A DNA stretch of 64,000 nucleotides from CAVRAW01 sp963716135 (GCA_963716135.1 OY970289.1:2976001-3040000); one strand, 5' to 3'. Counted from the first letter of the stretch, positions 44,911-54,879 are shown. The notes: generated by a model not told the origin, from the letters alone. Program-made: numbers and translations.

Positions 44911-45696
44911 TTACAACACATCCTCTCCCACCGCCCGGGCGATCGCCGCCACAAATACTGCCGCCGCTCCCGCTTTTCGCAACGTTTTGGCCGCTTCATG
45001 AGCGGTTGCCCCCGTCGTCAAAACGTCGTCCACCAGCAGAACCCGCCTTCCATCGAGTCCGGCTCGGCGCGACACCAGGAAAGAATTTCGCTGGTTCGCA
45101 TGGCGCTCATACCGCGCCGTCGCCGTCTGCAAGGGCGTTAAGCGACAGCGCCGCAGCGACCGCATCTTCAAGGGCAAACCCAGCCGCCGTGCCAGAACTT
45201 CCGCAATCAATTCCGGCGCGTTCACCCCGCGCAAGAGCCGCCGAGCCCAATGCATCGGCATCGGAACCACCAAATCGGCTCCCAGTTCCTCAAGCGCGAC
45301 GCCCCGCTGCTGAACCAGCAGCAGCGCCAAGGCATGCGTCAAAGGCTCCGCCCGAGGCGATTTCATGCGCACAATCGCCCGGCTCAGGTCCCCCTGGTAT
45401 CTGGCCAGTGCCACGGCCGCCTCCCAGTGAAACTTCTGGCCTTGGCAATGCACGCACTCGCGCCGCCCATGGCCATGTTCCGCAGGAGCGCTGCAGCGCA
45501 AACACCAACCGCCCACTGGCGGCGTCAAGCTTCGCCGACAATCGCCGCACAACGCAATCTCGTCGTCCGCAATTGCCGATCCGTCGCCGCCGCACATCGC
45601 ACATTGCGACGGGTACACCAGATCCAAAAGCGCCCGCGACGTTCGCCCCCAAACGCTCGGTAATCTCGGCCGCGCTAAGTCGGATTGGACGTTCAT
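44911..45696 (-). CDS. ComF family protein (phosphoribosyltransferase-like)
   Basis: 261 residues. The N-terminal zinc-ribbon cysteines (YPSQCAMCGGDG, ALCGDCRRSL, WCLRCSAPAEHGHGRRECVH) are followed by LARYQGDLSRAIVRMKSPRA, PMPMHWARRLLRGVNAPELI and the phosphoribosyl motif RVLLVDDVLTTGATAHEAAK. ComF proteins help in single-strand DNA handling during natural transformation in competent bacteria, though many non-competent species keep one. Length is typical. Divergent from the LptF/G gene. Confidence 0.92.
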   Translation of the reverse strand: MNVQSDLARPRLPSVWGRTSRALLDLVYPSQCAMCGGDGSAIADDEIALCGDCRRSLTPPVGGWCLRCSAPAEHGHGRRECVHCQGQKFHWEAAVALARYQGDLSRAIVRMKSPRAEPLTHALALLLVQQRGVALEELGADLVVPMPMHWARRLLRGVNAPELIAEVLARRLGLPLKMRSLRRCRLTPLQTATARYERHANQRNSFLVSRRAGLDGRRVLLVDDVLTTGATAHEAAKTLRKAGAAAVFVAAIARAVGEDVL

Positions 45697-45860
45697 GATG
45701 GAAAATCCGATCTTCCGGTTTCATCCGCGCCCATCATATCGCCCCCCCATCGCTATTGCACCCACCAACCCCCGCCGATCGGCCTTGACCCAATTTTCGC
45801 AATTCCCCTATCGTTGCAACTGGTCGCGTCACCTGAGTTCATAGTTCATCATTCCCCTGC

Positions 45861-46995
45861 ATGCTGATTCTCGATCGCTACCTCCTGCGCCAGTTCGTCC
45901 AGATTTTTCTGATCTGCTTTTGCAGCCTGTTCGGCCTGTACGTGGTGATCGATGCCTTCGGCAAGCTCGAGGAGTTCGTTCGCTATGCCAGTGATCACGG
46001 CAGCCTCTTTGCAGTCATGGGGAAATTCTACGGCTACAGCTCCCTGCCGTTCTTCGACCGCACCAGCGGCATCCTCACGCTCATCGCCGCCATGTTCACC
46101 GTCGCCACGTTCCAGCGCTTCAACGAAATGACCGCCTTGCAAGCCGCCGGCATTGCGAAATGGCGCATCCTCAAGCCGGTCATCACGGCCGTCGTGCTCA
46201 TCACGATTGCCGCGGCCGTGAATCGCGAACTCGTGATCCCCGCCGCCCGCGACCACTTCACCCGCAGCCCAGGACCTAGGCGGCGACGTCGGACGAAACC
46301 TGGAACCCCGCCGCGACAACAAAACCGACATCCTCATTCGCGGACAGCACACTTTCGCCAATCTCCAACGCATCGAAAAACCTGCGTTCATCGTCGTATC
46401 GTCGGAATTGAGCAAATACGGCAAGCAACTGACCGCCGCCAACGCCTATTATCAGCGCGCCAACTCCCAACATCCCGCCGGCTATTTGCTGAAAGGGATG
46501 ACCGCGCCCAAAGACCTGGCCGCCAAACCATCGCTCGCGCTGGATGGCGAGCCCATGGTGCTCACGCCGCACGATTATCCCTGGCTTGCGCCCGACGAAT
46601 GTTTCGTCGTCAGCGGCATCTCCTTTGAACAACTCGCCTCCGCCGACGACTGGCGTCAAAACGCCTCGCTCCCGGAACTCATCGCCGGACTGCGCAACCC
46701 CAGCCTCGGCCTGGGCGCCGACGCTCGCGTGGCCATCCACTCCCGCATCGTGCAACCAATCCTCGACATCAACCTTCTGTTCCTCGGCCTGCCGTTGTTG
46801 CTGTCGCGCAGCAATCGAAATCTGTTCTTGGCCATCGGGCTGTGCCTGGGTTTGGTGGTGGGCTTTTATCTGGTCGTGCTGGGATTTCAATACCTCGGCT
46901 CAAACTATCTCATCAGCCCCGATCTGGCCGCTTGGTGCCCGCTGATGATTTTCGTACCCCTGGCCGTAGCCATGAGCGACCCGTTGCGAGAGTGA
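45861..46995 (+). CDS. LptF/LptG family lipopolysaccharide export permease, one frameshift
   Basis: Start at 45861 (MLILDRYLLRQFVQIFLICF). First part: YVVIDAFGKLEEFVRYASDH, LTLIAAMFTVATFQRFNEMT, ALQAAGIAKWRILKPVI, typical of YjgP/YjgQ. The frame breaks near 46264-46270 (AGCCC); one missing base joins it to QDLGGDVGRNLEPRRDNKTD and the periplasmic jellyroll-like part, then LDINLLFLGLPLLLSRSNRN with the last helices to 46995. About 378 residues, normal. LptF/G work with the ATPase LptB to extract lipopolysaccharide from the inner membrane. Planctomycetes have an outer membrane, so the role fits. Confidence 0.88.
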
Positions 46996-47106
46996 AACGA
47001 ACGATAAACGATAAACGCTAAATGATAAATTAACTACCAACACGATAGTATTGTTGAGGGCGATGCGCTTCCATTTAGCGTTTATCGTTTAGCATTTATC
47101 GTTTCC
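46996..47106. repeat. AACGATAA/TTATCGTT word palindrome
   Basis: Left arm (46997-47031): AACGATAAACGATAAACG, then CTAAATGATAAAT. Right arm (47072-47104): CATTTAGCGTTTATCGTT and AGCATTTATCGTTT. It fills the gap between the LptF/G stop and the acyl-CoA ligase start, both on the plus strand. The words differ from the ACTGAATG set but the layout is the same. Confidence 0.75.
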
Positions 47107-47120
47107 TCTGAGCGTGTGTC

Positions 47121-48797
47121 ATGTCCACGGCAAGCACACATCCCCCTTGGGTCGACGGCCTCACGATTCCACAAGCGCTCGATCGCACCATCCAGCGCTT
47201 CGGCCAGCGCGACGCGGTGGTCTTTCCGCGCCTGGGCCTCCGCTGGAACTACCTGCAGTTCGGCCAGCAAGTCGAACAGGCCGCGCGTGCCCTGTTGGCC
47301 TTGGGCATCCGGCGCGGCGAGCACGTCGCCATCTGGTCCACGAATGTGCCGGAGTGGATCGTCCTGCAATTCGCCACGGCGCGGATCGGCGCCGTGCTGG
47401 TGACCATCAATCCCGCCTACCGCGCATTCGAACTGGAATACGTGCTCAAGCAAAGCGACGCCGTGGCCCTGGTTCTGACCGACCGCTTCAAATCCTCCGA
47501 CTACTTCGCCATGCTCGTCGAAGTTTGCCCGGAAGTTGCGTCGTCAGCGCGCAATCCGCGTTCCGAAAAATTCCCCAAGCTCCGCCACATCATCGCCATC
47601 AAAGGCGCCGCACCCGCCGGCGCCGTGACGTGGGAACAAATGCTGTCGCAGGGCGACAAGGTTCCGCTCGACGAAGTGCGCGCCGCCTCCGCCGCGCTAA
47701 AGCCCGCCGATCCCATCAACATCCAATACACCTCTGGCACCACCGGCTTCCCCAAAGCCGCCATGCTCAGCCACCGCAATCTATTGCTCAATGTCTTCTA
47801 CAGCGGCGCCTGCCAGCAGCTCTCCGAAATCGACCGCATCTGCATTCCCGTCCCGTTTTATCACTGTTTCGGCTGCGTACTGGGTACGCTGATGGCCGCA
47901 GTCTACGGCGCGGCGATGGTCGTCCCCGCCGAATCGTTCGATCCCACGGCCACGCTGGATGCCATCGAGCAAGAGCGCTGCACCTCGCTCTACGGCGTGC
48001 CGACCATGTTCATCGCTCAACTGCACGACCCGTCGCTGGCCAGGCGCGACCTCAAATCGCTGCGCACCGGCATTATGGCCGGCAGCCCGTGCCCCATCGA
48101 AACCATGCGCGCGGTGGTCAACACGATGGGCTGCCGCGAAATCACCATCGGCTACGGCCAAACCGAAGCCTCGCCGATCATCACGCAAACCCGCACCGAC
48201 GATCCGATTGAATTGCGCGTGGAAACTGTGGGCCGCCCGCTGCCAGACGTCGAAGTAAAAATCGCCAGCCCCGGCGACGGCCACGCGCTGCCCGATAATC
48301 AGCAGGGCGAACTGTGCGCCCGCGGGCATGTCGTCATGCTCGGCTACTACAACAATGCGGAAGCAACCCGCGCAGCCATCGATCCCGACGGCTGGTTGCA
48401 CACCGGCGATCTGGCCGTGCGCCTCCCCTGCGGCTACTACAAAATCACCGGCCGCATCAAAGACATGGTCATCCGCGGCGGCGAGAACATCTATCCGCGC
48501 GAAATCGAGGAATTCCTCTTCACGCATTCCGCGGTGGAGCAGGCCGCCGTGGTCGGCATCCCCGATCCAAAATTCGGCGAAGAACTCTGCGCCTGGATCA
48601 AACTCAAGCCCGCCGCGTCGGCCACCGAAGACGAAATCCGCGAATTCTGCCGCGCCAAACTCGCCCGCTACAAAGTCCCGCGCTACGTAAGGTTCGTCAC
48701 CGAATTCCCGCAAACCGTCACCGGCAAGATCCAAAAATATAAAATCCGCGAACACATGCGCAACGAACTCGGGCTGGCCGAACAAGAAACGGCTTAG
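47121..48797 (+). CDS. AMP-binding acyl-CoA ligase (FadD-like)
   Basis: 558 residues of the adenylate-forming superfamily. P-loop-like A3 motif YTSGTTGFPKAAMLSH at about residue 203; A5 region IGYGQTEASPIITQT; A7 WLHTGDLAVR; A8 KITGRIKDMVIRGGENIYPR; A10 lysine in QTVTGKIQKYKIREH. The spacing and GYGQTE favour medium/long-chain fatty acyl-CoA or AcsA-like ligases. It activates a carboxylate to acyl-AMP and then acyl-CoA in the cytoplasm, probably for beta-oxidation or lipid synthesis. Start ATG 47121 follows the word palindrome; no strong ribosome site is seen. Confidence 0.92.
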   Translation: MSTASTHPPWVDGLTIPQALDRTIQRFGQRDAVVFPRLGLRWNYLQFGQQVEQAARALLALGIRRGEHVAIWSTNVPEWIVLQFATARIGAVLVTINPAYRAFELEYVLKQSDAVALVLTDRFKSSDYFAMLVEVCPEVASSARNPRSEKFPKLRHIIAIKGAAPAGAVTWEQMLSQGDKVPLDEVRAASAALKPADPINIQYTSGTTGFPKAAMLSHRNLLLNVFYSGACQQLSEIDRICIPVPFYHCFGCVLGTLMAAVYGAAMVVPAESFDPTATLDAIEQERCTSLYGVPTMFIAQLHDPSLARRDLKSLRTGIMAGSPCPIETMRAVVNTMGCREITIGYGQTEASPIITQTRTDDPIELRVETVGRPLPDVEVKIASPGDGHALPDNQQGELCARGHVVMLGYYNNAEATRAAIDPDGWLHTGDLAVRLPCGYYKITGRIKDMVIRGGENIYPREIEEFLFTHSAVEQAAVVGIPDPKFGEELCAWIKLKPAASATEDEIREFCRAKLARYKVPRYVRFVTEFPQTVTGKIQKYKIREHMRNELGLAEQETA

Positions 48798-48848
48798 GGA
48801 TCGTCAGGCGCGGCGTTAGTCGGCAAGCTGCAAAACGGGCCCAAGCAC

Positions 48849-49688
48849 CTACCGTAAGATTCGAACGCGGCTCAGCGGCCAATAAATGGTTTCTACCACG
48901 CCAACAATGTCCGATATCTTCGATGGCCCGTCGAAGCGCGAATCCTTCGATTTCTCGACATTGTCGCCGACAACAAAAATCTGATCCGTCCCCAGACGAA
49001 TTGTTTGGCCGTCTTGGTACGGGGAAGGAAAACCCTCGCCGAGTGACGCATGATACTGGCCGGCCGTTACTTCAGGGGCTTGTGCTTTTTCGCCGTTTAC
49101 ATAGAGGTCGCCGCCTTGAAATTTGATCTGCTCTCCTGGAAGTCCGAGGACCCGCTTGCAATAAACCGCGCGCTCGGGCCCAGTTCCATTCCAGTACGCG
49201 ATTAAGTCCCATCGGCGCGGCGCGGCAACTTTTAATACGGTAAATCGATCTCCGACGATGATCGTCGGGGCCATCGAGCCAGTAGGCATCACGTATGCTT
49301 CAACCAAGTATGTCCTCACGACAATCGCTAAACCGAAACCGAAAGCGACCTCGACCACCTGGGATGAAACAAACAATCCAAGCGTGCGTTGCCATGAAAG
49401 TGCAAACGTGCGTTTCAGGATCGCAAAGATCAAGTAAATTTCGACAATCATCAGGAAGCAGGCCTCCGCAATCAAACCAGCCGGCCCAATCGCCTTCCCA
49501 AACTGGTTGCCAAGCAACGTCAAACCAATAAACAATAAATTGCACGCTGCAATCAAAGCAGTGGCGAGCAGGCCAAACACAAATTTCCTTCGTGGCGACC
49601 CAAACGCTCGCGCAAGCAATGTCAGGACGACCGCTGAAATCAACAAGCCCGCAAACAATAAACATGGGTAACTGATCAGAGTGATCAT
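48849..49688 (-). CDS. lepB: Signal peptidase I
   Basis: About 279 residues from ATG 49688 (MITLISYPCLLFAGLLISAV); an upstream ATG at 49787 would add a polar segment. Several N-terminal membrane helices precede the catalytic part: Ser in EAYVMPTGSMAPTIIVGDR, Lys in AVYCKRVLGLPGEQIKFQGG, and box E FVVGDNVEKSKDSRFDGPSK. It cleaves signal peptides of exported proteins at the outer face of the inner membrane. The multi-helix N-terminus is longer than the two helices of E. coli LepB. The gene follows a FUSC gene on the same strand. Confidence 0.9.
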   Translation of the reverse strand: MITLISYPCLLFAGLLISAVVLTLLARAFGSPRRKFVFGLLATALIAACNLLFIGLTLLGNQFGKAIGPAGLIAEACFLMIVEIYLIFAILKRTFALSWQRTLGLFVSSQVVEVAFGFGLAIVVRTYLVEAYVMPTGSMAPTIIVGDRFTVLKVAAPRRWDLIAYWNGTGPERAVYCKRVLGLPGEQIKFQGGDLYVNGEKAQAPEVTAGQYHASLGEGFPSPYQDGQTIRLGTDQIFVVGDNVEKSKDSRFDGPSKISDIVGVVETIYWPLSRVRILR

Positions 49689-49791
49689 CGCTGCCGCCAA
49701 CAAATGCCCGAGGCTGGCCCCTTTTTTTGCCGCAGATGAGTCGGACTGACGAGCATGAATTATGCGTCGACCGCCGGCTCGTGGCAATTAG

Positions 49792-50286
49792 CTACCCGGC
49801 GTCGGCATCCACGCTCGGTCCCCCGCGTAGCAGCCGCTGGTGAAACGCAAACGTCACCACCAGTCCCAACAAGCAACCTGCAACCACCGAGCCCGCCCTT
49901 TTCAGCGCCGCGTCCCAAGGATGCATCCCCGGCTCGTGCAGCATGATGATCACCGCCGCCGCCAGCGCCGATCGGCTGCCGGCCATCAATCGGCTCAGCG
50001 CACACAGCCCGATCGTCAACACGATCGCCAGGCAAAGCGTTACGAAGGTTGTCGGCCCCAATAGCAAGCACAGCAAGCTGGTGGCGCTGCCGATCATGTT
50101 CGCGGCAATTCGCGTCGTCGCCAGCGGAACCGCGTCGGCACTGTCAGGCGACAGAACCAAAATCGCCGACACCAGCGGCCAGATAATCTCCTGATAATTC
50201 AGCCACCGCGACAGGAGATAAATAATCGCCGTGACCACCACGCACTTGGCCGAGTACAGCAGCAAATTCCAGAGCTGCGAATTCAT
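49792..50286 (-). CDS. FUSC-family membrane protein (aromatic acid exporter-like), short
   Basis: 164 residues with about four to five membrane helices (LLLYSAKCVVVTAIIYLLSR, IIWPLVSAILVLSPDSADA, TSLLCLLLGPTTFVTLCLAI, SVVAGCLLGLVVTFAF). The pattern IWPLVSAILVLSP near helix 2 and RxAGSVVAGCLLGLVV near the end is typical of the FUSC/DUF939 membrane module, seen in aromatic acid and fusaric acid exporters. Only one module is present, without the cytoplasmic domain, so it may act as a dimer. The gene lies 6 bp after the YbjQ-like gene. Confidence 0.65.
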   Translation of the reverse strand: MNSQLWNLLLYSAKCVVVTAIIYLLSRWLNYQEIIWPLVSAILVLSPDSADAVPLATTRIAANMIGSATSLLCLLLGPTTFVTLCLAIVLTIGLCALSRLMAGSRSALAAAVIIMLHEPGMHPWDAALKRAGSVVAGCLLGLVVTFAFHQRLLRGGPSVDADAG

Positions 50287-50292
50287 GCCGTG

Positions 50293-50611
50293 CTATTTCC
50301 GCGTGAGTTTCACTGCGGTCCCGTACGCCAACACTTCGGTCGCGCCCGGCGAAAAATCCGTGGCGTCGTACCGCATCGCAATCACCCCGTCGGCGCCTTG
50401 CTCCTGGGCATGCTGAATCATCCGCTCGTAGGCGTGTTCGCGCGGTCTCGCAAACCTGCGCAAACATCTCGATGTTGCCCCCGACAACCTGCTTCAGGCT
50501 GCCCAGCAGCCCTTGCGCAATGTTCGGCGATCGCACGACAATCCCGCGCACGATGCCGATGTATCCCGAAATCGCATATCCTTCGATCTCGTTGCCCGTG
50601 GTCACGATCAT
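50293..50611 (-). CDS. YbjQ-family (UPF0145) heavy-metal-binding-domain protein, one frameshift
   Basis: Start at 50611 (MIVTTGNEIEGYAISGYIGI) with GGGAGG 6-7 bp upstream. The first part VVRSPNIAQGLLGSLKQVVG, GNIEMFAQVCETAR breaks at about 50438-50446 in a GC run. The other frame continues EHAYERMIQHAQEQGADGVI, AMRYDATDFSPGATEVLAYG, TAVKLTRK. That is the complete UPF0145/YbjQ fold of about 106 residues, a small alpha/beta pentamer-forming protein of unknown function. Probably two bases are missing (or one extra). First gene of a series with FUSC and signal peptidase I. Confidence 0.82.
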
Positions 50612-50613
50612 AG

Positions 50614-50640
50614 ACACCTCCCTGGTAGTGCCCACCAGGG
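50614..50640 (-). promoter_or_regulatory. Hairpin abutting the ribosome site of the YbjQ gene
   Basis: On the minus strand CCCTGGT and ACCAGGG pair around a 7-nt loop (50620-50640); the last GGG is shared with the GGGAGG Shine-Dalgarno directly after it. The hairpin could limit ribosome access or stop transcripts coming from the thioredoxin-like gene upstream. Confidence 0.5.
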
Positions 50641-50685
50641 TAAGTGCCGCAGCGCGATCGTGGTAGATCAGAATTCGTTCGCCGG

Positions 50686-51852
50686 CTACTGCTTCGGCCG
50701 GAAAATTCCCGTGGCATACCAGATGCCGTTGTCGCTCAACTGGATGTCGTACCCGTAGCTGGCCTGCTGCGCCTTCACGGCATTCCAGTGCCCCTCGCTG
50801 TGATGCCAGCTATCGACGCAATCGACGCACGAATCCATCAGGTCCTGGCTGGGCCAGCTTTCGGCGACCACTTCCACCGGCGTGCCCGGCGTGCCGCGAC
50901 GGAACAGCTTGCCCATGATGCGCTGAAATCGCGTTTCCCAATTGTGGTGTCCTTGAATATGAATTTGCGCCTGGTAGCTTGACTGGCTGCTCGCCTCCGA
51001 CAACAGAATCGGATCTTCCTGGCCGGTGGTGCTGGCCGGATGCTCCGGATGAATGCGCACCGCCAGTATCATGCTCCGCTGCGTCAGCTTGCCCGGCGGC
51101 AGACCGACCAGCGTTTCCAGATGCTCCTGGCGGAATCGATAATATTTCCCCGGCGTAAACGGCAACACGCTCACCACGTAGCCCTGGTAATCCGTATCCG
51201 GATGCGCAAAATCGATCACGGCAATGCCCGGCCCGTTTCGCAGTTCGGCGAACGCTTTATGACTGAGCAGCCGAATGGATTCTCCCTTGGAATTGATGCG
51301 AGCTTCGACCGGTAGCTTCGTCAGCACATAGTTATCCAGCTTTTCTCGCACGCCATCCTGCTGGAACATCTTCTCGATATTCGCCACGGAATCGGCCGCG
51401 GTGCCTGCCTCCGCACGGTGCTGATCTTCCGGCCGGTAAAAATGGATGAGCATCTGCTTATGCTCCGCCTCGGCCTGTTTCATCGCGTCTTTGTAGCTCT
51501 CCAGCCAAACCAGCGGCCTCGCCGGCTCGGTTTTCGCGGGAGCCGCTTTAGCCACGACCGCTTCCTTCGCTGGCGCAGCTTCCTTCACTGCAGCAACCTC
51601 TTTGGCGGGTGCAGCTGCCGCTTCGCTTGCCGCCTCTTTCGCGGGCGAAGCGTTCTTCTCAGCGACCGCTTCCGTCACGGGCGCCCCTTCCACAGGCGCC
51701 GCGAAATTAACTACGACGACGTTTGATGCTGTTTTATTGGCAACCACACTCGGCAAATTCACATCCGAGAATGCTCGTTCTTCGTCGGCATTGATACGGC
51801 TGCTAACCAGTAGCAGCGCAAAGACTACGGCAATGCTGGTGGCAATCTTCAT
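50686..51852 (-). CDS. Secreted thioredoxin-like protein with CAP-like C-terminal domain
   Basis: 388 residues from ATG 51852, preceded by AAGGAG. A signal peptide (MKIATSIAVVFALLLVSSRI) is followed by a low-complexity region of KEAAPAKEA-type repeats to about residue 110. Then WLESYKDAMKQAEAEHKQML, IHFYRPEDQH resembles the thioredoxin-like domain common in planctomycete secreted proteins, though the usual CxxC is absent. The C-terminal ~90 residues (SWHHSEGHWNAV, YGYDIQLSDNGIWYATGIF) resemble a CAP/SCP domain (SPGH and GxW-T--F motifs), with a CVDCVD pair just before it. The combination is unusual and no activity can be assigned. Confidence 0.65.
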   Translation of the reverse strand: MKIATSIAVVFALLLVSSRINADEERAFSDVNLPSVVANKTASNVVVVNFAAPVEGAPVTEAVAEKNASPAKEAASEAAAAPAKEVAAVKEAAPAKEAVVAKAAPAKTEPARPLVWLESYKDAMKQAEAEHKQMLIHFYRPEDQHRAEAGTAADSVANIEKMFQQDGVREKLDNYVLTKLPVEARINSKGESIRLLSHKAFAELRNGPGIAVIDFAHPDTDYQGYVVSVLPFTPGKYYRFRQEHLETLVGLPPGKLTQRSMILAVRIHPEHPASTTGQEDPILLSEASSQSSYQAQIHIQGHHNWETRFQRIMGKLFRRGTPGTPVEVVAESWPSQDLMDSCVDCVDSWHHSEGHWNAVKAQQASYGYDIQLSDNGIWYATGIFRPKQ

Positions 51853-52356
51853 GGTCATCTCCTTTAGGTCCAGAAACACTTGCAGTCCGCAACTCTCCGT
51901 GGCTGCGGTTGGAAACCTCAATTGCCGGCCGATACAAAAGGCCGTGCTTTCACAAGTGCCGTTAGGTTGGGCAATCTAGCCCAGGCAGGCGGGTAAAAAA
52001 CGGAAGAAGCCCCTCAGGGTCGGACCATTAGGACGCTAGCAAGGCAGACTTTCAAGGGGGTCAATTGAGAAGAATGAGAAAATTGCATAGACTTTGACGC
52101 CTCCGCTGTCACTTGCGCTCTTTCCCCTTGGCGGAACGAGTTGCGGCGTCACGGAGTTAGGGCCTTCACCATCACGACAACTTGGAGTCAGAAAATTTCC
52201 TCAGCGTCTTCGTAAATCCAATCACGGACGATTCGCCGCCGCACGCCATCTTGCTCTGTTCGTTTGCAAAAAGCGGTGTTAGGGTGATTTAGCTTCGTGA
52301 TCTGCTTTCGGAAGCGCTCTTCCCCCTAAACTTCTCCATTCCGCAGGAGCGAACGG
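51853..52356. other. Intergenic region between divergent genes, no gene seen
   Basis: About 500 bp. It should hold the promoters for the thioredoxin-like gene (minus) and the large secreted hypothetical (plus). No repeat, RNA or convincing small gene was found; small plus-strand frames near 52094 lack a ribosome site and motif. Confidence 0.5.
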
Positions 52357-54865
52357 ATGCGATACCTCCCTCTCTGTTTGGCGGCAGCACTTATTTTCGT
52401 CATGGCGCCGCACTCGCGCAGAATCCCAATCAGCTTCCCGCGACGAAGTTCGCCAGGCGCTGGCCGATCAAGACGCTTGGTTGGCTAATCAATCGAGCGA
52501 ATCAGGTTGGAACAATTACCTGATGACCGCGCAGCTAAAGCAAGAACTCGAAAAGACCGGCCGGGCCGACCCCGCCGCCGTCCAGAAAATCCTGGCCCGA
52601 TATCAATCCCGCGAACGCGGCCTGCAACTGCCCCGCTTTGCCGCCACTCGCCAAGCCCTGGCAGCGTGGAACGACGAGCTCCAGCAGCCCACGCCTGCCG
52701 AATTGCCGGCGCTCGCCCGCGCCGCTGGGAAAAACTATCAACCCGTCGCCAAGGTCGACGTCGTCGATCGACAGACCGCCGCCGAAAGCGCCGTCCACCG
52801 CCTGGACAACTTTCTCAACCGCCCCGGCAATCACGGTCCCGAGTGGCGTGCACACTTGAACCTGAAAGAACTGCAGGCCCAACTCGCCAAAGGCCTCGAC
52901 GCCGATCCCGCCGTCTTGCGCAAACTGAGCGACAATTATTTCAACGGCGACTCCGGCCTGGAGCTCCGCGCATTCAGCGATGTCGGCAAGACGACGCGCG
53001 CCTACGCCGACGTGTTGACCGCCTATAAAAACACCGACGCCAAATCGGCCTACGAGAAACAAATGGATTCGCTCGCCGGCGCCCTCGACGCCGCCGCCGG
53101 TAAGCCCAACGACGTCGATCGCCGCCAGCTTGGCGAGACGATCGATCAACTCAGCGCCACCGGCGCCGCGCCGCAACTGGTCCATTCGCTCAAGCACCAG
53201 TTCAATCAGCCCAACGTTCTGGTGCGCGTCTCGAAAGATATCGTAGCCGGCGGCATCGACGACAACCTTATCGAAAAAACTCCCATCGAAGATAATATCC
53301 TCGGCACGCAAATCTGCGGCACCGGAGACACCACCGGCCGAGTCACCTCCACACTGGTCCCCAGCCGCGACAAAGCCAAGATCGAACTGGTCCTGAAGGG
53401 CCGCACGCTCGCGCGCACTGTCGGCTGGAACGGCCCGGTCACCATCTTCGCCCACAGCACCACCTCGCTGTATGGCCGCAAACTATTGACCATCGACGGC
53501 GGCACCTTCGGCGGCGAACCGGCTTGCGCCGAATGTTGCACGAACAGTTCCATCGATTGCCTCGATATCGACGGCGGCCGTCTGATCCAGCGCATCGCCA
53601 CCAAGCGAGTTTACAGCAGCAAGAGCACCGCCGAAGCCATTTCGGCCGAGCATGCCGAAGGCCGCCTGGAAAACCGGATGGATACTCGCACCGGCGAACT
53701 GATCCAGCGCTCCAATATCGGGTTCAACGAGCAGTTCCGCGCCCCGCTGGTGCGCCGCGGCGCGTTCCCCCAACGCCTCGAATTCAGCACCACCCGCGAT
53801 GCGCTCAGCGTCGTCGGCCTCCAGGCTCGTTCCAACGAGCTGGCTGCCAACACCGCGCCCCCCAACGCCGCCGCCGACGCCGACATCTCGATTCGCCTGC
53901 ACGAATCACTCATCGACAACTTCACCGCGGCCACCATGCCGGGAAGATCGAGCCGCTCGATGGCCTACCGCCGCTCGATGCGCGATCTGATGGCCGAGCC
54001 CTACGATCGGGCTGAATTCCTCGACTTCGTCGCCTGCCTGGCCGAAGCGGCCGCGCCGGCCGACAAGCGCGACGATGAGCTGGCGATCCCCTTTCGCAAT
54101 TTCGAATCGCTAATGAAAGACCGCTTCAACATGGATGTCAGCCAGGCTCAGTACGACGCGCTGGCCAAATCCCTGTACGACGCCAAACTCACCAAACCAT
54201 ACTACGAGGCCTGCCTCGCGAGATTGGCTAAGGATCCGCCAACTTATGAAGCACTCAACGCCATGCTCAAAGAAGGCATCGACGTTAACTACGGCGCCAC
54301 GACCTTCGCCGACGAGAATCCTGTCGAGGCTCGCTTTCAAGACGGCAAAGTCCATCTCGTGTTGCGCCTCAAATCGACCACGCAACCCAAGCTCGATGGG
54401 CAGGGTCACCGCATCATCAATCCGTATCCCGCGGAAGTCTACGTGACGTATCAGCTATCGCAGTCCGGCGGCCAGGTCACCGCCACGCGCGTCGAAGGTG
54501 AATACGGCGTCAAGGCGTTGCCGATGCCCGGCGGCGCCGAAACGAAGCTGTCTTCCGTCGAGCGAACTCGCCGCAGCACGCTATTGACAAAAACCCTGCC
54601 GCGACGCTTCTTCGGCGCCAAAGGCGAGGCCGCCGAACCCGACGAAGAAGCCGCCGAGCCCATCTTCCCCGCCAGCAAATCGTCGGGCGGCCTGGCCCTG
54701 CGCGGCCGATGGAAGAAACTTGGCGAATTGCCCTGGAGCCAACTGACTTCTCAAGACGGCTGGCTGGCACTGGGCTGGAAACTCGCCGGCAATCGCACCG
54801 CCGACTCGACCGAGACAAGCAGGCTGCAGGCCAACACCCGCTTCTCTTGCCGCCTGGTGCTGTAA
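52357..54865 (+). CDS. Large secreted hypothetical protein, planctomycete type, one frameshift
   Basis: The start at 52357 has AGGAG upstream and a signal peptide (MRYLPLCLAAALIFVMAP). The frame then shifts near 52404-52420; the rest runs from SRDEVRQALADQDAWLANQS to 54865, so about 835 residues. The mature part includes repeated short helical units (GWNNYLMTAQLKQELEKTGR, WRAHLNLKELQAQLAKGLDA) that look homologous, followed by a beta-rich half (LVPSRDKAKIELVLKGRTLA, TVGWNGPVTIFAHSTTSLYG, AYRRSMRDLMAEPYDRAEFL). No family recognised. A plausible exported structural or binding protein, probably restricted to planctomycetes. Confidence 0.7.
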
Positions 54866-54879
54866 GACTTTCGGCAGAT

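Noticed and set aside
47781..48785. 334-codon minus-strand frame across the acyl-CoA ligase
   Set aside because: Antisense shadow of a clear AMP-binding protein.
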